Position numbers and translations under genes: made by a program. Of a stretch of DNA of 64,000 nucleotides, positions 16,141-25,408 are shown piece after piece. Below the pieces are notes generated by a model, which was not told the DNA's origin, ran no database searches, and was given only the letters and a program-made list of their open reading frames with translations. Origin of the DNA: Pandoraea oxalativorans (GTDB lineage: Bacteria; Pseudomonadota; Gammaproteobacteria; Burkholderiales; Burkholderiaceae); the NCBI RefSeq assembly GCF_000972785.3, contig NZ_CP011253.3:4650001-4714000 (forward strand), written 5' to 3'. Within the stretch, counting starts at the first letter, position 1; the number at the start of each line of letters is the position of its first letter.

Positions 16141-18789
16141 TCAGGCCGACGCGAGGAATCCCTGCGACAACCCGTTGGCACGTGCATCGCACCATTCGGG
16201 GTGCGCGCGTGGATCGGTCCACACCAGCAGATGAAGCGCCGCCAGTGCACGCGGATCGTTGAGCAACTCCCACTTCTGCGTGTTCGAAAGTTTGGTCGGA
16301 CCGCGCAGCAGAGCCGTCTCGACACGGTCGGCGCGCAAAGCGTCGCGCTTCGCATCGTCGAGCGTCGGCTTGACGCTCGACGCCACCAGCGCGTTGGCCA
16401 TCGGATCGACCACGGCGTCCACGAAGTCCACGTGCTTGCCCGCCTCACTCGTGTACTTCTCCGTCATGCGCAGCTCCTTGGGCGGCCACGACTCTTCCGG
16501 GATCAGGAACAGGCGCGCACGCTTGAGACCGCGCCCCAGCGACACGCGGCTGGAGAAGACCGACACCGGGATCGAAATCATCATCGAGCCGACAATCGGC
16601 ATCAGCCACCAGATGAAGTCCGGGTTGAGCCAGTAGACGACACCGCCCCACGCCATGCCGATCACCGTTTGCAGTCCGTGGCGGCGAATCGCCTCGCCCC
16701 AATGCGTCTCGGCGTCTTCTCGCGGCGGCGACTTCCACTGAATGGCGATGCCCGTGAGCGCCGCGAGTACGAATTGCGTATGGAACAGCATGCGCACCGG
16801 TGCGAGCACCGCAGAGAACACCATCTCGATGAACATGCTGACGGTCACCGCGAAGGCACCGCCAAAGCGCTTCGCCCCTTTTACCCAGATCAGCAGCACC
16901 GCCAGAATCTTGGGCAGGAAGAGCAGCGTCGCCGTCGCGGAGAACAACGCCAGCGCGCGCTCCGGGTGCCATTCCGGCCACACGGGGAACAACTGACGCG
17001 GCGCCGTGAAGTACTCCGGCACCACCAGCGTGTGCTTGGCGAGCAGGCACGTCGAGAGAATCAGGAAGATGAACCACAGCGGTGCGGACACATAGGCCAT
17101 CGCGCCCGTGACGAACACCGCACGGTGCACCGGATGCATGCCCTCCGCGAGGAACAACCGGAAGTTCATCAGGTTGCCCTGACACCAGCGGCGGTCGCGC
17201 TTGAGTTCGTCGAGCAGATTCGGCGGCATTTCCTCGTAGCTGCCCGGCAGATCGTAGGCAATCCACACGCCCCAACCCGCGCGTCGCATCAGCGCGGCTT
17301 CCACGAAGTCGTGCGAGAGAATCGCGCCGGACATCGCGCCCTTGCCCGGCAGCGGTGCAAGCGCGCAATGCTCCATGAACGGCTTGAGGCGGATGATCGC
17401 GTTGTGGCCCCAGTAATGCGACTCACCGAGTTGCCAGTAGTGAAGCCCGGCAGTGAAGAGCGGGCCATAGACGCGCCCCGCGAACTGTTGCAAACGCGCA
17501 TAGAACGTTTCGCGGCCTGCGGCGAGCGGTGCGGTCTGGATCAGGCCCGCGCTCGGATGCGCCTCCATCATGCGCACGAGCTTGGTCAGGCATTCGCCGC
17601 TCATGACGCTGTCCGCGTCCAGCACGATCATGTAGCGATAGTCGCTGCCCCAACGACGGCAGAAGTCGTCGAGGTTGCCGCTCTTGCGCTTCACGCGACG
17701 CTGACGTCGGCGATAGAAGATGCGGCCGAAGCCACCGACCTCGCGGCACAGCGCCTGCCATGCGTCGACTTCGGCGGTGCAGTTGTCGGCCTCGTTGGAG
17801 TCCGACAGGATGAAGAAGTCGAAGCGTTCGAGCGAGTCGGTCTTGGCCAGCGACTCGTAGGTCGCGCGCAAACCGGCGAACACACGGCCGACGTCTTCGT
17901 TGCAGATCGGCATGACGATGGCCGTGCGCGCATCGGGCTCGATGGGCGCGTCGCCCGCCGCCATCTTCGAGATCATGTGCCGCTCGCCACCGACCAGCAG
18001 GACGAAGAAGCCGAAGATGGCCGTCCAGAAACCGGCCGAGACCCAGCCGAAGAGCAGCACGAACAGCACGAGCACCGAGAACTCCAGCGGATCGGCGCCG
18101 TGATACGGCAGCACCGAGGCCATGAAGTGCGTGGCAAGCGCCGTCTGCGCGATCATCAGCGCGAGCAGCATCCAGCGGCGGCGGCGTCCCGCCTGCGACC
18201 AGCGCCCCTTGGGATCGGGGGCGTCGCGCACGAGCGGATCGAGGTCTTTGCGGCCGATGAGCTTGCGCCACAGCCGTGCGAGCGGATTGAGCGACCACGG
18301 ACGCGGAATAAGCGACGTGCGGCGCACCGGCGGCGAGACACGCAGCGTCTGCACACCCCGCACTTCATTCAAGCCCGCGGCGGCGGCCAGCGAGCCGCCT
18401 TCCGTGAGCGCGAGCCGCACGGGTTGCGACGCGAGCACCGCGTCGCTGTCGGACTCGATCTCGGCAAGATCGTGGCCGTGCCACGCCGCCGTCGCCACCG
18501 TTGTGGTGGCGCCGTCGCTCTGACCGGCAGGCTCAGCGGCCTCAGTCTCTTCGGAAGCCGTCGCAGACGCGTCGACCGTATCGATTGCCTCGCCTGCGAC
18601 GTTCGACCCGCGCGCAGCGAGCAAGCGCTGCAAGCGGGTCAGAACGTCGAGCGAATCGCCACCGTCACGCTTCGCTTGTGCGAGCAGCGCACGACGTTTC
18701 TCGGCGGGCAGGGGCAACCGGTCGACGTAAAGTTCGTCGACCGGAATGTCGGAGCGGTCGCTCACTCGGGGGGTAACAGGTAGCTCCAC
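16141..18789 (-). CDS. opgH: Glucans biosynthesis glucosyltransferase H
   Basis: 882 residues; the inner-membrane glycosyltransferase that polymerises UDP-glucose into the beta-1,2 backbone of osmoregulated periplasmic glucans. GT2 residues are visible: [12 protein letters not shown] near 290, [12 protein letters not shown] near 325, [13 protein letters not shown] (D391/D393), SHDF near 493, and RRWCQGNL near 533 (QxxRW-type motif). Several membrane helices flank this domain (205-265 and 565-720). The start is GTG, overlapping the end of opgG by 28 bp, so translation is likely coupled. It is slightly longer than E. coli OpgH (847), mostly in the N-terminal Ala/Thr/Glu-rich cytoplasmic segment. 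Confidence 0.95.
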   Translation of the reverse strand: MELPVTPRVSDRSDIPVDELYVDRLPLPAEKRRALLAQAKRDGGDSLDVLTRLQRLLAARGSNVAGEAIDTVDASATASEETEAAEPAGQSDGATTTVATAAWHGHDLAEIESDSDAVLASQPVRLALTEGGSLAAAAGLNEVRGVQTLRVSPPVRRTSLIPRPWSLNPLARLWRKLIGRKDLDPLVRDAPDPKGRWSQAGRRRRWMLLALMIAQTALATHFMASVLPYHGADPLEFSVLVLFVLLFGWVSAGFWTAIFGFFVLLVGGERHMISKMAAGDAPIEPDARTAIVMPICNEDVGRVFAGLRATYESLAKTDSLERFDFFILSDSNEADNCTAEVDAWQALCREVGGFGRIFYRRRQRRVKRKSGNLDDFCRRWGSDYRYMIVLDADSVMSGECLTKLVRMMEAHPSAGLIQTAPLAAGRETFYARLQQFAGRVYGPLFTAGLHYWQLGESHYWGHNAIIRLKPFMEHCALAPLPGKGAMSGAILSHDFVEAALMRRAGWGVWIAYDLPGSYEEMPPNLLDELKRDRRWCQGNLMNFRLFLAEGMHPVHRAVFVTGAMAYVSAPLWFIFLILSTCLLAKHTLVVPEYFTAPRQLFPVWPEWHPERALALFSATATLLFLPKILAVLLIWVKGAKRFGGAFAVTVSMFIEMVFSAVLAPVRMLFHTQFVLAALTGIAIQWKSPPREDAETHWGEAIRRHGLQTVIGMAWGGVVYWLNPDFIWWLMPIVGSMMISIPVSVFSSRVSLGRGLKRARLFLIPEESWPPKELRMTEKYTSEAGKHVDFVDAVVDPMANALVASSVKPTLDDAKRDALRADRVETALLRGPTKLSNTQKWELLNDPRALAALHLLVWTDPRAHPEWCDARANGLSQGFLASA

Positions 18790-20315
18790 GTTTCGGATAG
18801 GGTGTTACTGCCGTTGCGCAGGTAAGCGCGCATTTCGACGGGTTTCTCGGAATCGAGGCGACGCATGCGAAGCATGACGCGATAGCCTCCCGTGACGTCA
18901 TTGCGCTGCGTCTGCACTTCGAGGATCTTGCCGTTGCCGTCGATCGACACATTGCCTTCGACCGTGGCATCGTCCGGCAGCTTCTTGAGCCCCGGGCCTT
19001 CGAAATCGAGTGCGAAGAGCAGACTGTCGTCTGGTTTTCCCCGGTAGCCGTGTCCCCGGCGGCTTTGCGTCACCCACGCCAGAGGCGGGCGCTTATCGTT
19101 ATCCTTTTGCCACGAGAGCCGGTATTCGAGCGACAGCGGCTGCTTGGGCTTGGGCGGGGCATCGGGCACCCAATAGGCGACGATGTTGTCGTTGGTTTCG
19201 TCCGGCGTGGGAATCTGGACCAGCTCCACGCGGCCTTGCCCCCATTTGCCCTTCGGTTCGACCCAGGCGCTCGGACGTAATTCATAGTGGTCTTCCAGGT
19301 CCTGATAGTTGTTGAAGTCGCGGTCGCGTTGCACCAGCCCGAAACCGCCGGGATTGGACAGCGAGAACGACGACACCAGCAGGCGCTTGGGATTGACGAG
19401 CGGACGCCAGATCCATTCGCCGGTACCGGACTGGATGGACAGGCCGTCGGAGTCATGCACTTCGGGGCGATAGTCGGGCACGGGGGCCTGCTGGTTTTCG
19501 CCGAAGAAGAACATGCTGGTCAGCGGAGCAATGCCCAGCTTGGTGACGTTTTCGCGCAGGAACAGTTCGGATTTGACGTCGACGGTCGTGTCGACGCCGG
19601 GGCGCAGCGTGAAGCGGTACGCACCGGTCGCGCGCGGCGAGTCGAGCAACGCGTAGATGATCAGCTCTTTTGCACCGGGTGCGGGACGCTGAATCCAGAA
19701 CTCGGTGAAGCGCGGAAACTCTTCGCCGGAGTTCAGCGCGGTATCGAGCGCGAGGCCGCGAGCAGACAAACCGTAGGTCTGGTTCTTGCCTAGTGCGCGG
19801 AAGTAACTCGCGCCGAGGAAGACCATGACTTCGTCTTTGTACTTGGGCGTGTTGACCGGGAAGTGAATACGGAACCCTGCGAAGCCGAGGCCGCGCAGTT
19901 GTTTGGGGTCGACCTTCAGTGCGCCGAAATCGAACATGTCGGGGCTGTAGCGCACTTCGCGCACGCTGTTGGCGCTCAGTTCATTGATTTTGACGGGCCG
20001 GTCGTAGTACGAACCCTCGTGGAAGAACATCAGCTCGAACGGCAGCTTCTGCGCACGCCACAGCGCCTTGTCAGGCTTGAAGTGAATGTTGCGATAGCGG
20101 TCGTAGGTCAGATTCTGAAGCTCTTTGGGGAGATTCGGATCCTTGGGCTTATAGCGGTTGTTCGCCAGCGTGCGCGCTTGTTTGGCGACGTCGTCGAACG
20201 AGAAAGCATGCGCCGCGCCCGAGACGAGTGCACAGACGCTGAGTACGCCGGCCATCGCCAGGCGCAGGGCACGGTGGGAAATCTTGCGGGGAACCGCGTT
20301 GAGCAGGAATTCCAT
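18762..20315 (-). CDS. opgG: Glucans biosynthesis protein G
   Basis: 517 residues with a Sec signal peptide ([27 protein letters not shown], cleavage after AHA near residue 36), then [20 protein letters not shown] as in OpgG/OpgD proteins. Periplasmic OpgG acts with OpgH to elaborate the branched beta-glucan; E. coli OpgG is 511 residues. ATG 20315 is chosen because it leaves a normal signal peptide, whereas ATG 20396 would add 27 Arg/Thr-rich residues. It is the first gene of the opgGH operon. A perfect 16-bp palindrome lies about 170 bp upstream. Confidence 0.95.
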   Translation of the reverse strand: MEFLLNAVPRKISHRALRLAMAGVLSVCALVSGAAHAFSFDDVAKQARTLANNRYKPKDPNLPKELQNLTYDRYRNIHFKPDKALWRAQKLPFELMFFHEGSYYDRPVKINELSANSVREVRYSPDMFDFGALKVDPKQLRGLGFAGFRIHFPVNTPKYKDEVMVFLGASYFRALGKNQTYGLSARGLALDTALNSGEEFPRFTEFWIQRPAPGAKELIIYALLDSPRATGAYRFTLRPGVDTTVDVKSELFLRENVTKLGIAPLTSMFFFGENQQAPVPDYRPEVHDSDGLSIQSGTGEWIWRPLVNPKRLLVSSFSLSNPGGFGLVQRDRDFNNYQDLEDHYELRPSAWVEPKGKWGQGRVELVQIPTPDETNDNIVAYWVPDAPPKPKQPLSLEYRLSWQKDNDKRPPLAWVTQSRRGHGYRGKPDDSLLFALDFEGPGLKKLPDDATVEGNVSIDGNGKILEVQTQRNDVTGGYRVMLRMRRLDSEKPVEMRAYLRNGSNTLSETWSYLLPPE

Positions 20316-20660
20316 CGGCAGTGGGGAATGGCATGTAACGCGCGTGCTGGCCACAGCCAGCGTGCGCCGAACGCGCAATTTTACCCGTTCATTCACCGAT
20401 TGACTAAAGATGCATCGGCAAAACCTTCGAAGCGGGCACTCACATTACCCCAATCGTCTGCTGTGACGGTGCTTCCGGCGCGTCACAAATTTGTGACTTT
20501 TTGTGACCGGGCGGCGAAATGAAAGGATTTCGCTCCCTTTTCAGCCTGATTTCACCCTCATTTCTGCCAGTTTTCCGTCATTTTCTGGCCATTCCCGCGC
20601 CATTTTCATGGCATTCGGGGTGGAATCGCCCGGAAACCGCGTCCGTTGCCCGCCCGCGCT
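20316..20660. other. opgGH upstream region, no gene seen
   Basis: 345 bp between the opgG start and the stop of the LysE-type gene, both on the minus strand. It should hold the opgGH promoter. The notable element is the palindrome at 20482-20497 with an extra TTGTGAC half-site beside it. The part from about 20520 to 20660 is T-rich on the plus strand and shows no gene. Confidence 0.6.
20482..20497. promoter_or_regulatory. Perfect 16-bp palindrome upstream of opgG
   Basis: GTCACAAATTTGTGAC reads identically on both strands, and a further TTGTGAC follows at 20501-20507. The half-sites resemble CRP/FNR-type TGTGA/TCACA but in reversed order and with shorter spacing. Candidate operator for opgGH; the regulator is unknown. 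Confidence 0.45.
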
Positions 20661-21323
20661 TCAGCGACTCGCCATTGCCAGCAATCCGCCCAACGTCATC
20701 AGTGCGCCACCGATGGTCCGTCTTACGAGGTGCTGTCGCCGCACCATCGCCTCGCGCATCCATCCCGCCGAGAACCCCAATGCCACAAGGCTGAACCATG
20801 CCCAATGCGCAAACGACATGAACGCCCCATAGGCCAGGCCGAGCGCCCAGCCCGTGCCCGGATGCACGACCTGCGTGAAGGTGCTCACCACGAACAAGGT
20901 GCACTTCGGATTCAATGCGTTGGTGAAAAAGCCGGTGCGAAATGCGAGCAACGCCTCGCGCCAGCGGGCGGGGTCTGCGCGGCCTGATTCAGGTGACGGT
21001 GACGAAGCTGAAGCGCCTTCCTCTTGCGTGACGTCTACGACCGGCGACCGGTCACGCAACGTCCGCCATCCGATGTACACCAGATACGCGGCACCGATCC
21101 ATTTAATCACCGTGAACAACCATGGCACCTGCACGATCAGCAGCCCCACCCCGACCAACGTGTACGCCACGTGCACCTGCACACCCGCCGCGATGCCCAG
21201 TGCCGCCCATAACCCTGCGCGGCGCCCGTGACGCCAACTTTCCCGCGTCACCATTGCGAAATCCGCGCCCGGGCTGATCACGGCCAATACCGTGATCGTC
21301 ATAACCGCTATCAGCTCTTGCAT
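20661..21323 (-). CDS. LysE family translocator
   Basis: 220 residues with the LysE/RhtB layout: MTITVLAVISPGADFAMVTRESWRHGRRAGLWAALGIAAG, then FTVIKWIGAAYLVYIGWRTLRD, and after a Ser/Glu-rich loop (about 105-120) FRTGFFTNALNPKCTLFVVSTFTQVV. It probably exports an amino acid or related small molecule from the cytoplasm. It is divergent from a LysR regulator that starts 266 bp away, a typical exporter-regulator pairing. The substrate is unknown. Confidence 0.88.
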   Translation of the reverse strand: MQELIAVMTITVLAVISPGADFAMVTRESWRHGRRAGLWAALGIAAGVQVHVAYTLVGVGLLIVQVPWLFTVIKWIGAAYLVYIGWRTLRDRSPVVDVTQEEGASASSPSPESGRADPARWREALLAFRTGFFTNALNPKCTLFVVSTFTQVVHPGTGWALGLAYGAFMSFAHWAWFSLVALGFSAGWMREAMVRRQHLVRRTIGGALMTLGGLLAMASR

Positions 21324-21384
21324 GACTTTCTTTCACTCATCTTGTGTGTACCCGGTCATCCCATCGACGGAAGCGGTGCGATGA

Positions 21385-21459
21385 GCGGGGGATCAGGGCC
21401 CTGTTCTGAACCGAGTTGGGTCTATGTCTGAGGGGCGGAATAGGGCCCTGGTCCCCCGC
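21385..21459. repeat. 18-bp imperfect inverted repeat between lysE-type and lysR-type genes
   Basis: GCGGGGGATCAGGGCCCT (21385-21402) and AGGGCCCTGGTCCCCCGC (21442-21459) are inverted copies with a single mismatch (a G-U wobble as RNA), separated by 39 bases. Each arm contains the palindrome GGGCCC. There is no T-run, so it is not an ordinary terminator. Confidence 0.7.
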
Positions 21460-21588
21460 GGGGCCGGGTGCGGAACGGGCCTCAATGCCTGCTGCCCGCA
21501 CTGTCGCTTCTCAGGCCGAATTCTCGCCATTTCCGTCTCTGCCGAAAAACGATCAATTGGCCCGCTCATCCGTGATAATTTCTCACGC

Positions 21589-22536
21589 ATGACGCGATCT
21601 TCCCACCGCCCCCTTGCGCGCACCCTTCCCCTGAACGCCCTTCAGGTCTTCGACGTCGCCGCCACAGAACTCAGCTTCGCCCGCGCCGCCGACCGGCTCT
21701 TCGTCACTCACGGCGCCGTCAGCCGACAAATCCGCACCCTCGAACTCGCCCTAGGCCTCTCGCTCTTCGAACGTCGTAACCGCGCCGTCTTCCTGACCGT
21801 TGCCGGAGAAAAGCTCCACGCCACCACCCGGCAGATGTTCGAGCAACTCGCCACTACCGTCGCCACCCTTCATCCCTCGTCGCCCTCGGACACGCTCGTC
21901 GTCTCCTGCGAACCGACGCTCGCGATGCGGTGGCTGATCCCTCGCCTCGCGTTCTTCTCTCAAGCGCATCCGGGCATCTCGCTCCACCTTCACTCCGCTG
22001 GCGGCCCCGTCGACTTCGAAAGCGCCGGTGTCGACGTCGCCATTCGGCGCAACGACTTTTTCTGGGGACATTCGCTTATTGCCGAGCCGCTCGCCGACGA
22101 ATGGATCGGCCCCGTCGGTCTTCCCACGGCCTTCGACGCGCTACCGATTTCGCATCTCCACACGCGCACGCGTGCGCACGCCTGGCAGGACTGGCAGCGC
22201 GCCATGCGCGCCGCGCCGTCGCCCGAACGCCTGGAACGCTGGAAACGCTTCGAGACGAGCGCCACCCCGGCAACGCCGCCGTTCGAACACTTCTATCTGA
22301 GTCTGCAAGCTGCTGGCGCGGGCCTGGGGGCGGCCATCGGATCGGTCTACATGGTGTGTGACGAACTGAACGCCGGACGCCTCGTCGCCCCCGTCGGCTT
22401 CATCCGCGATGGCTCAGGCTACGTCGCGCTCTCGCGCGAACCGTTCGCCGACAATCCAGCGAAGGCAGCACTGCTGAACTGGCTGCGCACGGCACTGGCG
22501 CAGTCCGCATCGCGCTGGATCGCGAATGTGCAGTGA
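21589..22536 (+). CDS. LysR-type regulator, GcvA-like
   Basis: 315 residues. The N-terminal helix-turn-helix (LPLNALQVFDVAATELSFARAADRLFVTHGAVSRQIRTLELALGLSLFERRNRAVFLT) is of the GcvA/AmpR type. A substrate-binding domain follows (DTLVVSCEPTLAMRWLIPRL, VDVAIRRND, AAGAGLGAAIGSVYMVCDELNAGRLVAP). It is divergent from the LysE-type exporter gene, so its effector may be that exporter's substrate. ATG 21589 directly precedes the conserved domain; the open frame extends upstream through a large inverted repeat and is not used. Confidence 0.88.
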   Translation: MTRSSHRPLARTLPLNALQVFDVAATELSFARAADRLFVTHGAVSRQIRTLELALGLSLFERRNRAVFLTVAGEKLHATTRQMFEQLATTVATLHPSSPSDTLVVSCEPTLAMRWLIPRLAFFSQAHPGISLHLHSAGGPVDFESAGVDVAIRRNDFFWGHSLIAEPLADEWIGPVGLPTAFDALPISHLHTRTRAHAWQDWQRAMRAAPSPERLERWKRFETSATPATPPFEHFYLSLQAAGAGLGAAIGSVYMVCDELNAGRLVAPVGFIRDGSGYVALSREPFADNPAKAALLNWLRTALAQSASRWIANVQ

Positions 22537-22567
22537 CAAGAGGGACGGTAAAACGTGGGCAGACGCG

Positions 22568-24076
22568 TCAGGCACGCGGGTCGTTCTGCGCGTCGGGAGT
22601 GGTAGGTGACGGTGCGGCCGTCGGCGACGTCAGCGCGGTCGGTGGAACGGGTACAGCGGCCGGGCCGGCAGCAGCGCCCGCCGCATCTTTGCTCTGCGCC
22701 ACGGCTGGCGGCCCCTTGGGCAACATGCGTACGCCACGCCAATTGCCCCACTTGTAATACGTGAGCGCCATCACGAGCGAGACGGCGAACCCAAGCGGGA
22801 AGCTCCACCAGATGGCCTCCGCGCCCCACGTCTTCTGCATCTGCCACGCGAACGGCAGCCGAATCACCCACTGCGAAACGAACAGGATGACGAGCGGCGC
22901 CGTCACCGCGCCCGTCGCCCGCACCACGCCGAAGAGCACGATGGTCACGCCGAACAGCACGAACGACCATGCCACGACTGCATTGATGTGCTGCGCGACG
23001 GAAATGGCGTAGCCATCGTCCGGCAGGAACGCATTCATGAACTGACGGTTGAACAACAGGATCGCAATCACCAGCGTGCCGGTCATGGCGAAGTTCAGCC
23101 CGACGCCCACACGCCCGATCTTCGTCACACGATCCCACAAGCCCGCCCCGACGTTCTGCGCCGTCATGGACGACACCCCTGCACCGATCGCCAGCGCGGG
23201 CATCTGCACGTACGTCCACAACTGCGATGCGACGCCATAGGCCGCCGTGGTCTGCGATCCGTAGCCATTGACGAACCCCATCATGACCATCGCCGACGAC
23301 GAGATCACCACCATCTGCAACCCCATCGGCAATCCCTTGACGACGATCAGCCGCAGCAACCCCATGTCGATCCACAGATACTTCCAATCCTTGCGCGTCA
23401 GCCACAGCGGGTCGCGCCGCTTGTACAAGGTGTACATGAGCGCGGCGAGGCTCACGGTCTGCGCGATGAGCGTCGCGCCCGCCGACCCCGCAATGCCGAA
23501 CGGCGGAATCGGGCCCCAGCCAAAGATGAGCAACGGGTTGAGCGCCACGTCCAGCCCGGCGGACAACAGCATGAAACGGAACGGCGTGCGTGCGTCACCC
23601 GCCCCGCGCAACGCCATCATCACGAAGTTGTAGAAGTACATCACCGGCAACGCTACGAAGATGATGCGCAGATACGCGACCGCAAACTCGCGTGCATCGC
23701 TCGGCGTGCCCAGCGCGCGCAGCAACTCCGGCGTGAAGATGTAGCCGAACACGGCCACAGCCGTCGACATCAGGACGAAGAATGTCGCGCTCGTGCCGAC
23801 GATGCGCTGGGTCAGCACGTGGTTCTTCGCGCCGATGGACTGACCGATGAGGATGGTGTTGGCCATGCTGATGCCGAACACGACACCCAGCAGGAAGAAC
23901 AGCAGGATGTTGGCGTTGGACGCCGCAGTGAGCGCCGACTCGCCGAGGTAATGGCCGATCCACATCGCATTGATCGACGCATTGAGCGATTGCAGCACGT
24001 TGCTGCCCAGCACCGGCAGCGAGAACCAGAACAGGGTTTTGCCGATGGGCCCGCGTGTGAGGTCCTGTTCTGCCAT
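22568..24076 (-). CDS. MATE family efflux transporter
   Basis: 502 residues with about 12 membrane helices in two MatE repeats: GPIGKTLFWFSLPVLGSNVLQSLNASINAMWIGHYLG at the N-terminus, and MGLQMVVISSSAMVMMGFVNGYG in the second half. The FFLLGVVFGISMANTILIGQSIGAKN and ALRGAGDARTPFRFMLLSAGLDVALNPLLIFG segments are family hallmarks. MATE proteins expel cationic drugs or metabolites using Na+ or H+ gradients. The C-terminal 45 residues are an unusual Ala/Pro/Thr-rich hydrophilic tail. The alpha/beta hydrolase gene ends 7 bp upstream, so the two are probably co-transcribed. Confidence 0.92.
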   Translation of the reverse strand: MAEQDLTRGPIGKTLFWFSLPVLGSNVLQSLNASINAMWIGHYLGESALTAASNANILLFFLLGVVFGISMANTILIGQSIGAKNHVLTQRIVGTSATFFVLMSTAVAVFGYIFTPELLRALGTPSDAREFAVAYLRIIFVALPVMYFYNFVMMALRGAGDARTPFRFMLLSAGLDVALNPLLIFGWGPIPPFGIAGSAGATLIAQTVSLAALMYTLYKRRDPLWLTRKDWKYLWIDMGLLRLIVVKGLPMGLQMVVISSSAMVMMGFVNGYGSQTTAAYGVASQLWTYVQMPALAIGAGVSSMTAQNVGAGLWDRVTKIGRVGVGLNFAMTGTLVIAILLFNRQFMNAFLPDDGYAISVAQHINAVVAWSFVLFGVTIVLFGVVRATGAVTAPLVILFVSQWVIRLPFAWQMQKTWGAEAIWWSFPLGFAVSLVMALTYYKWGNWRGVRMLPKGPPAVAQSKDAAGAAAGPAAVPVPPTALTSPTAAPSPTTPDAQNDPRA

Positions 24077-24083
24077 CGCCGTC

Positions 24084-25106
24084 TTACTTCGTATCGAACT
24101 TCACGCCGGCCGCCGGCGCGGGCACGGCACACCGGTGGCCGCGCACATTATCGAGAAAGCGCTCGATCAGCGGCAGTATCTTCGCTTCGATGTCGCCATG
24201 CCCGTAACCGAAACCCGCGAAGTTGAAGTGCGTCGCGCCATCGACCACCGCGAGCCAGTGACACCCCGGGGGCATGTCGGCGAACGGCTCGGTGCGCGTC
24301 TGCCATTTGCCTTCGAGGGGATCGTCGCGCGTACCCGTCACGAGCAGAGCAGGCTTACGCACGTCATGCCACGCGCCCGCCGGAAAGATCGCGCCTTTGC
24401 CTTGCGGCGATAGCGCGATGTATGCGTCGAAACGGTCGTCGCTGTCGAGCCCGAGCTTGTTCTTCGCGCCCGCCTCGATCATGACGGTCACCGCCCCCAT
24501 CGAATGTCCCGCCAGCACCGCAGGCCCTGCGTGGCACTGACCCCGCGCCCAGCGCAGCGCCGCCCCCGCATCTTCGAGACGGTCGTCATACGCTTCGGGG
24601 TCCGTAGTGAGGGCGAGCAATCCGTCGCGCAGACCGCCGTTGCGCACCCGGTCGCGCAGCGAGTCGCGTCCGCTTTCCTGATGCGCCATCGTCACCGTCA
24701 GCCAGCCGTATTGCGAGAGCGCTCGCCCGAGCCACGACATCGCGTCGCGGTCGTCGCCCGCGCCGGGGCTCACGACGACGACGCCTTGACAGGCCGCTTG
24801 AGGACGGAAGACGTGCAGGTTGGCATACGCGCCGTCGCTGCGCATCACGCGCTGATCGACGCCGGTCGCGGCCGAAGATGGGGACGATAGGGAACCGGCG
24901 GGCGTCGAAGCAGGTCTGGCCGCAGCAGCAGGGGCGGCTTTCGCTGGCGCGCCCCCCGGCAGAATGGTGTCGGCAGCGAAAACGTGAGACGGGAAAACGA
25001 CAAGCGACGATGCGACGAACAGCGACGCGCCGACGCTGCAGGCACCGAGCGCGACGCGTAACGTCCCGAACGATCGTCCCACGGCCCTGCGCGACTTTCC
25101 GAGCAT
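24084..25106 (-). CDS. Exported alpha/beta hydrolase (dienelactone-hydrolase/chlorophyllase type)
   Basis: 340 residues. An N-terminal signal peptide (VALGACSVGASLFVASSLVVFPSHVFAA) is followed by an Ala/Pro/Ser linker and an alpha/beta hydrolase domain. Visible features are VVVVSPGAGDDRDAMSWLGRAL (oxyanion region), the nucleophile elbow AGHSMGAVTV with Ser near 208, an acid in GTRDDPLEG and a C-terminal His in DGATHFNFAG. A GGGGAG ribosome binding site precedes ATG 25106. It is predicted periplasmic; the ester substrate is unknown. The MATE pump gene follows immediately, which may mean a shared detoxification role. Confidence 0.82.
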   Translation of the reverse strand: MLGKSRRAVGRSFGTLRVALGACSVGASLFVASSLVVFPSHVFAADTILPGGAPAKAAPAAAARPASTPAGSLSSPSSAATGVDQRVMRSDGAYANLHVFRPQAACQGVVVVSPGAGDDRDAMSWLGRALSQYGWLTVTMAHQESGRDSLRDRVRNGGLRDGLLALTTDPEAYDDRLEDAGAALRWARGQCHAGPAVLAGHSMGAVTVMIEAGAKNKLGLDSDDRFDAYIALSPQGKGAIFPAGAWHDVRKPALLVTGTRDDPLEGKWQTRTEPFADMPPGCHWLAVVDGATHFNFAGFGYGHGDIEAKILPLIERFLDNVRGHRCAVPAPAAGVKFDTK

Positions 25107-25408
25107 CCGTTCTCCCCTTGGTTTCCGGCAGCACGCAGCCAACCTGGCCCAAGGGGCGCTTGTCCCTGATCTTGCTAAGCTCGAACCACCGAGGGAACGG
25201 GTTAGGCCGGGAGCGACGGTCTCGCGACGAAGCTCCGCTGCGACATCACACGATGAGCCATCTTAGCGCGGATTGCGTGGGCGCTCGCATGATTTTTGCA
25301 TCGCGCCGACCTGTCTCGCGTGCGCAACGCATGGGACGATGCCCGAACTCACCAATCGCTCATCAATCGCTCGTCGACGTCACCGCCAGAACGCTCCGGC
25401 ACCGGGCG
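25107..25408. other. Intergenic region, no gene seen
   Basis: 302 bp between the alpha/beta hydrolase start and the CynX-like MFS stop, both on the minus strand. It presumably carries the hydrolase promoter. I see no hairpin terminator with a T-run and no clear promoter boxes. Confidence 0.55.

Noticed and set aside
16078..18783. Very long open frame on the plus strand opposite opgH
   Set aside because: It is rich in Arg/His/Glu with no domain and mirrors codons of opgH, whose motifs are unmistakable. It is a GC-rich shadow frame.
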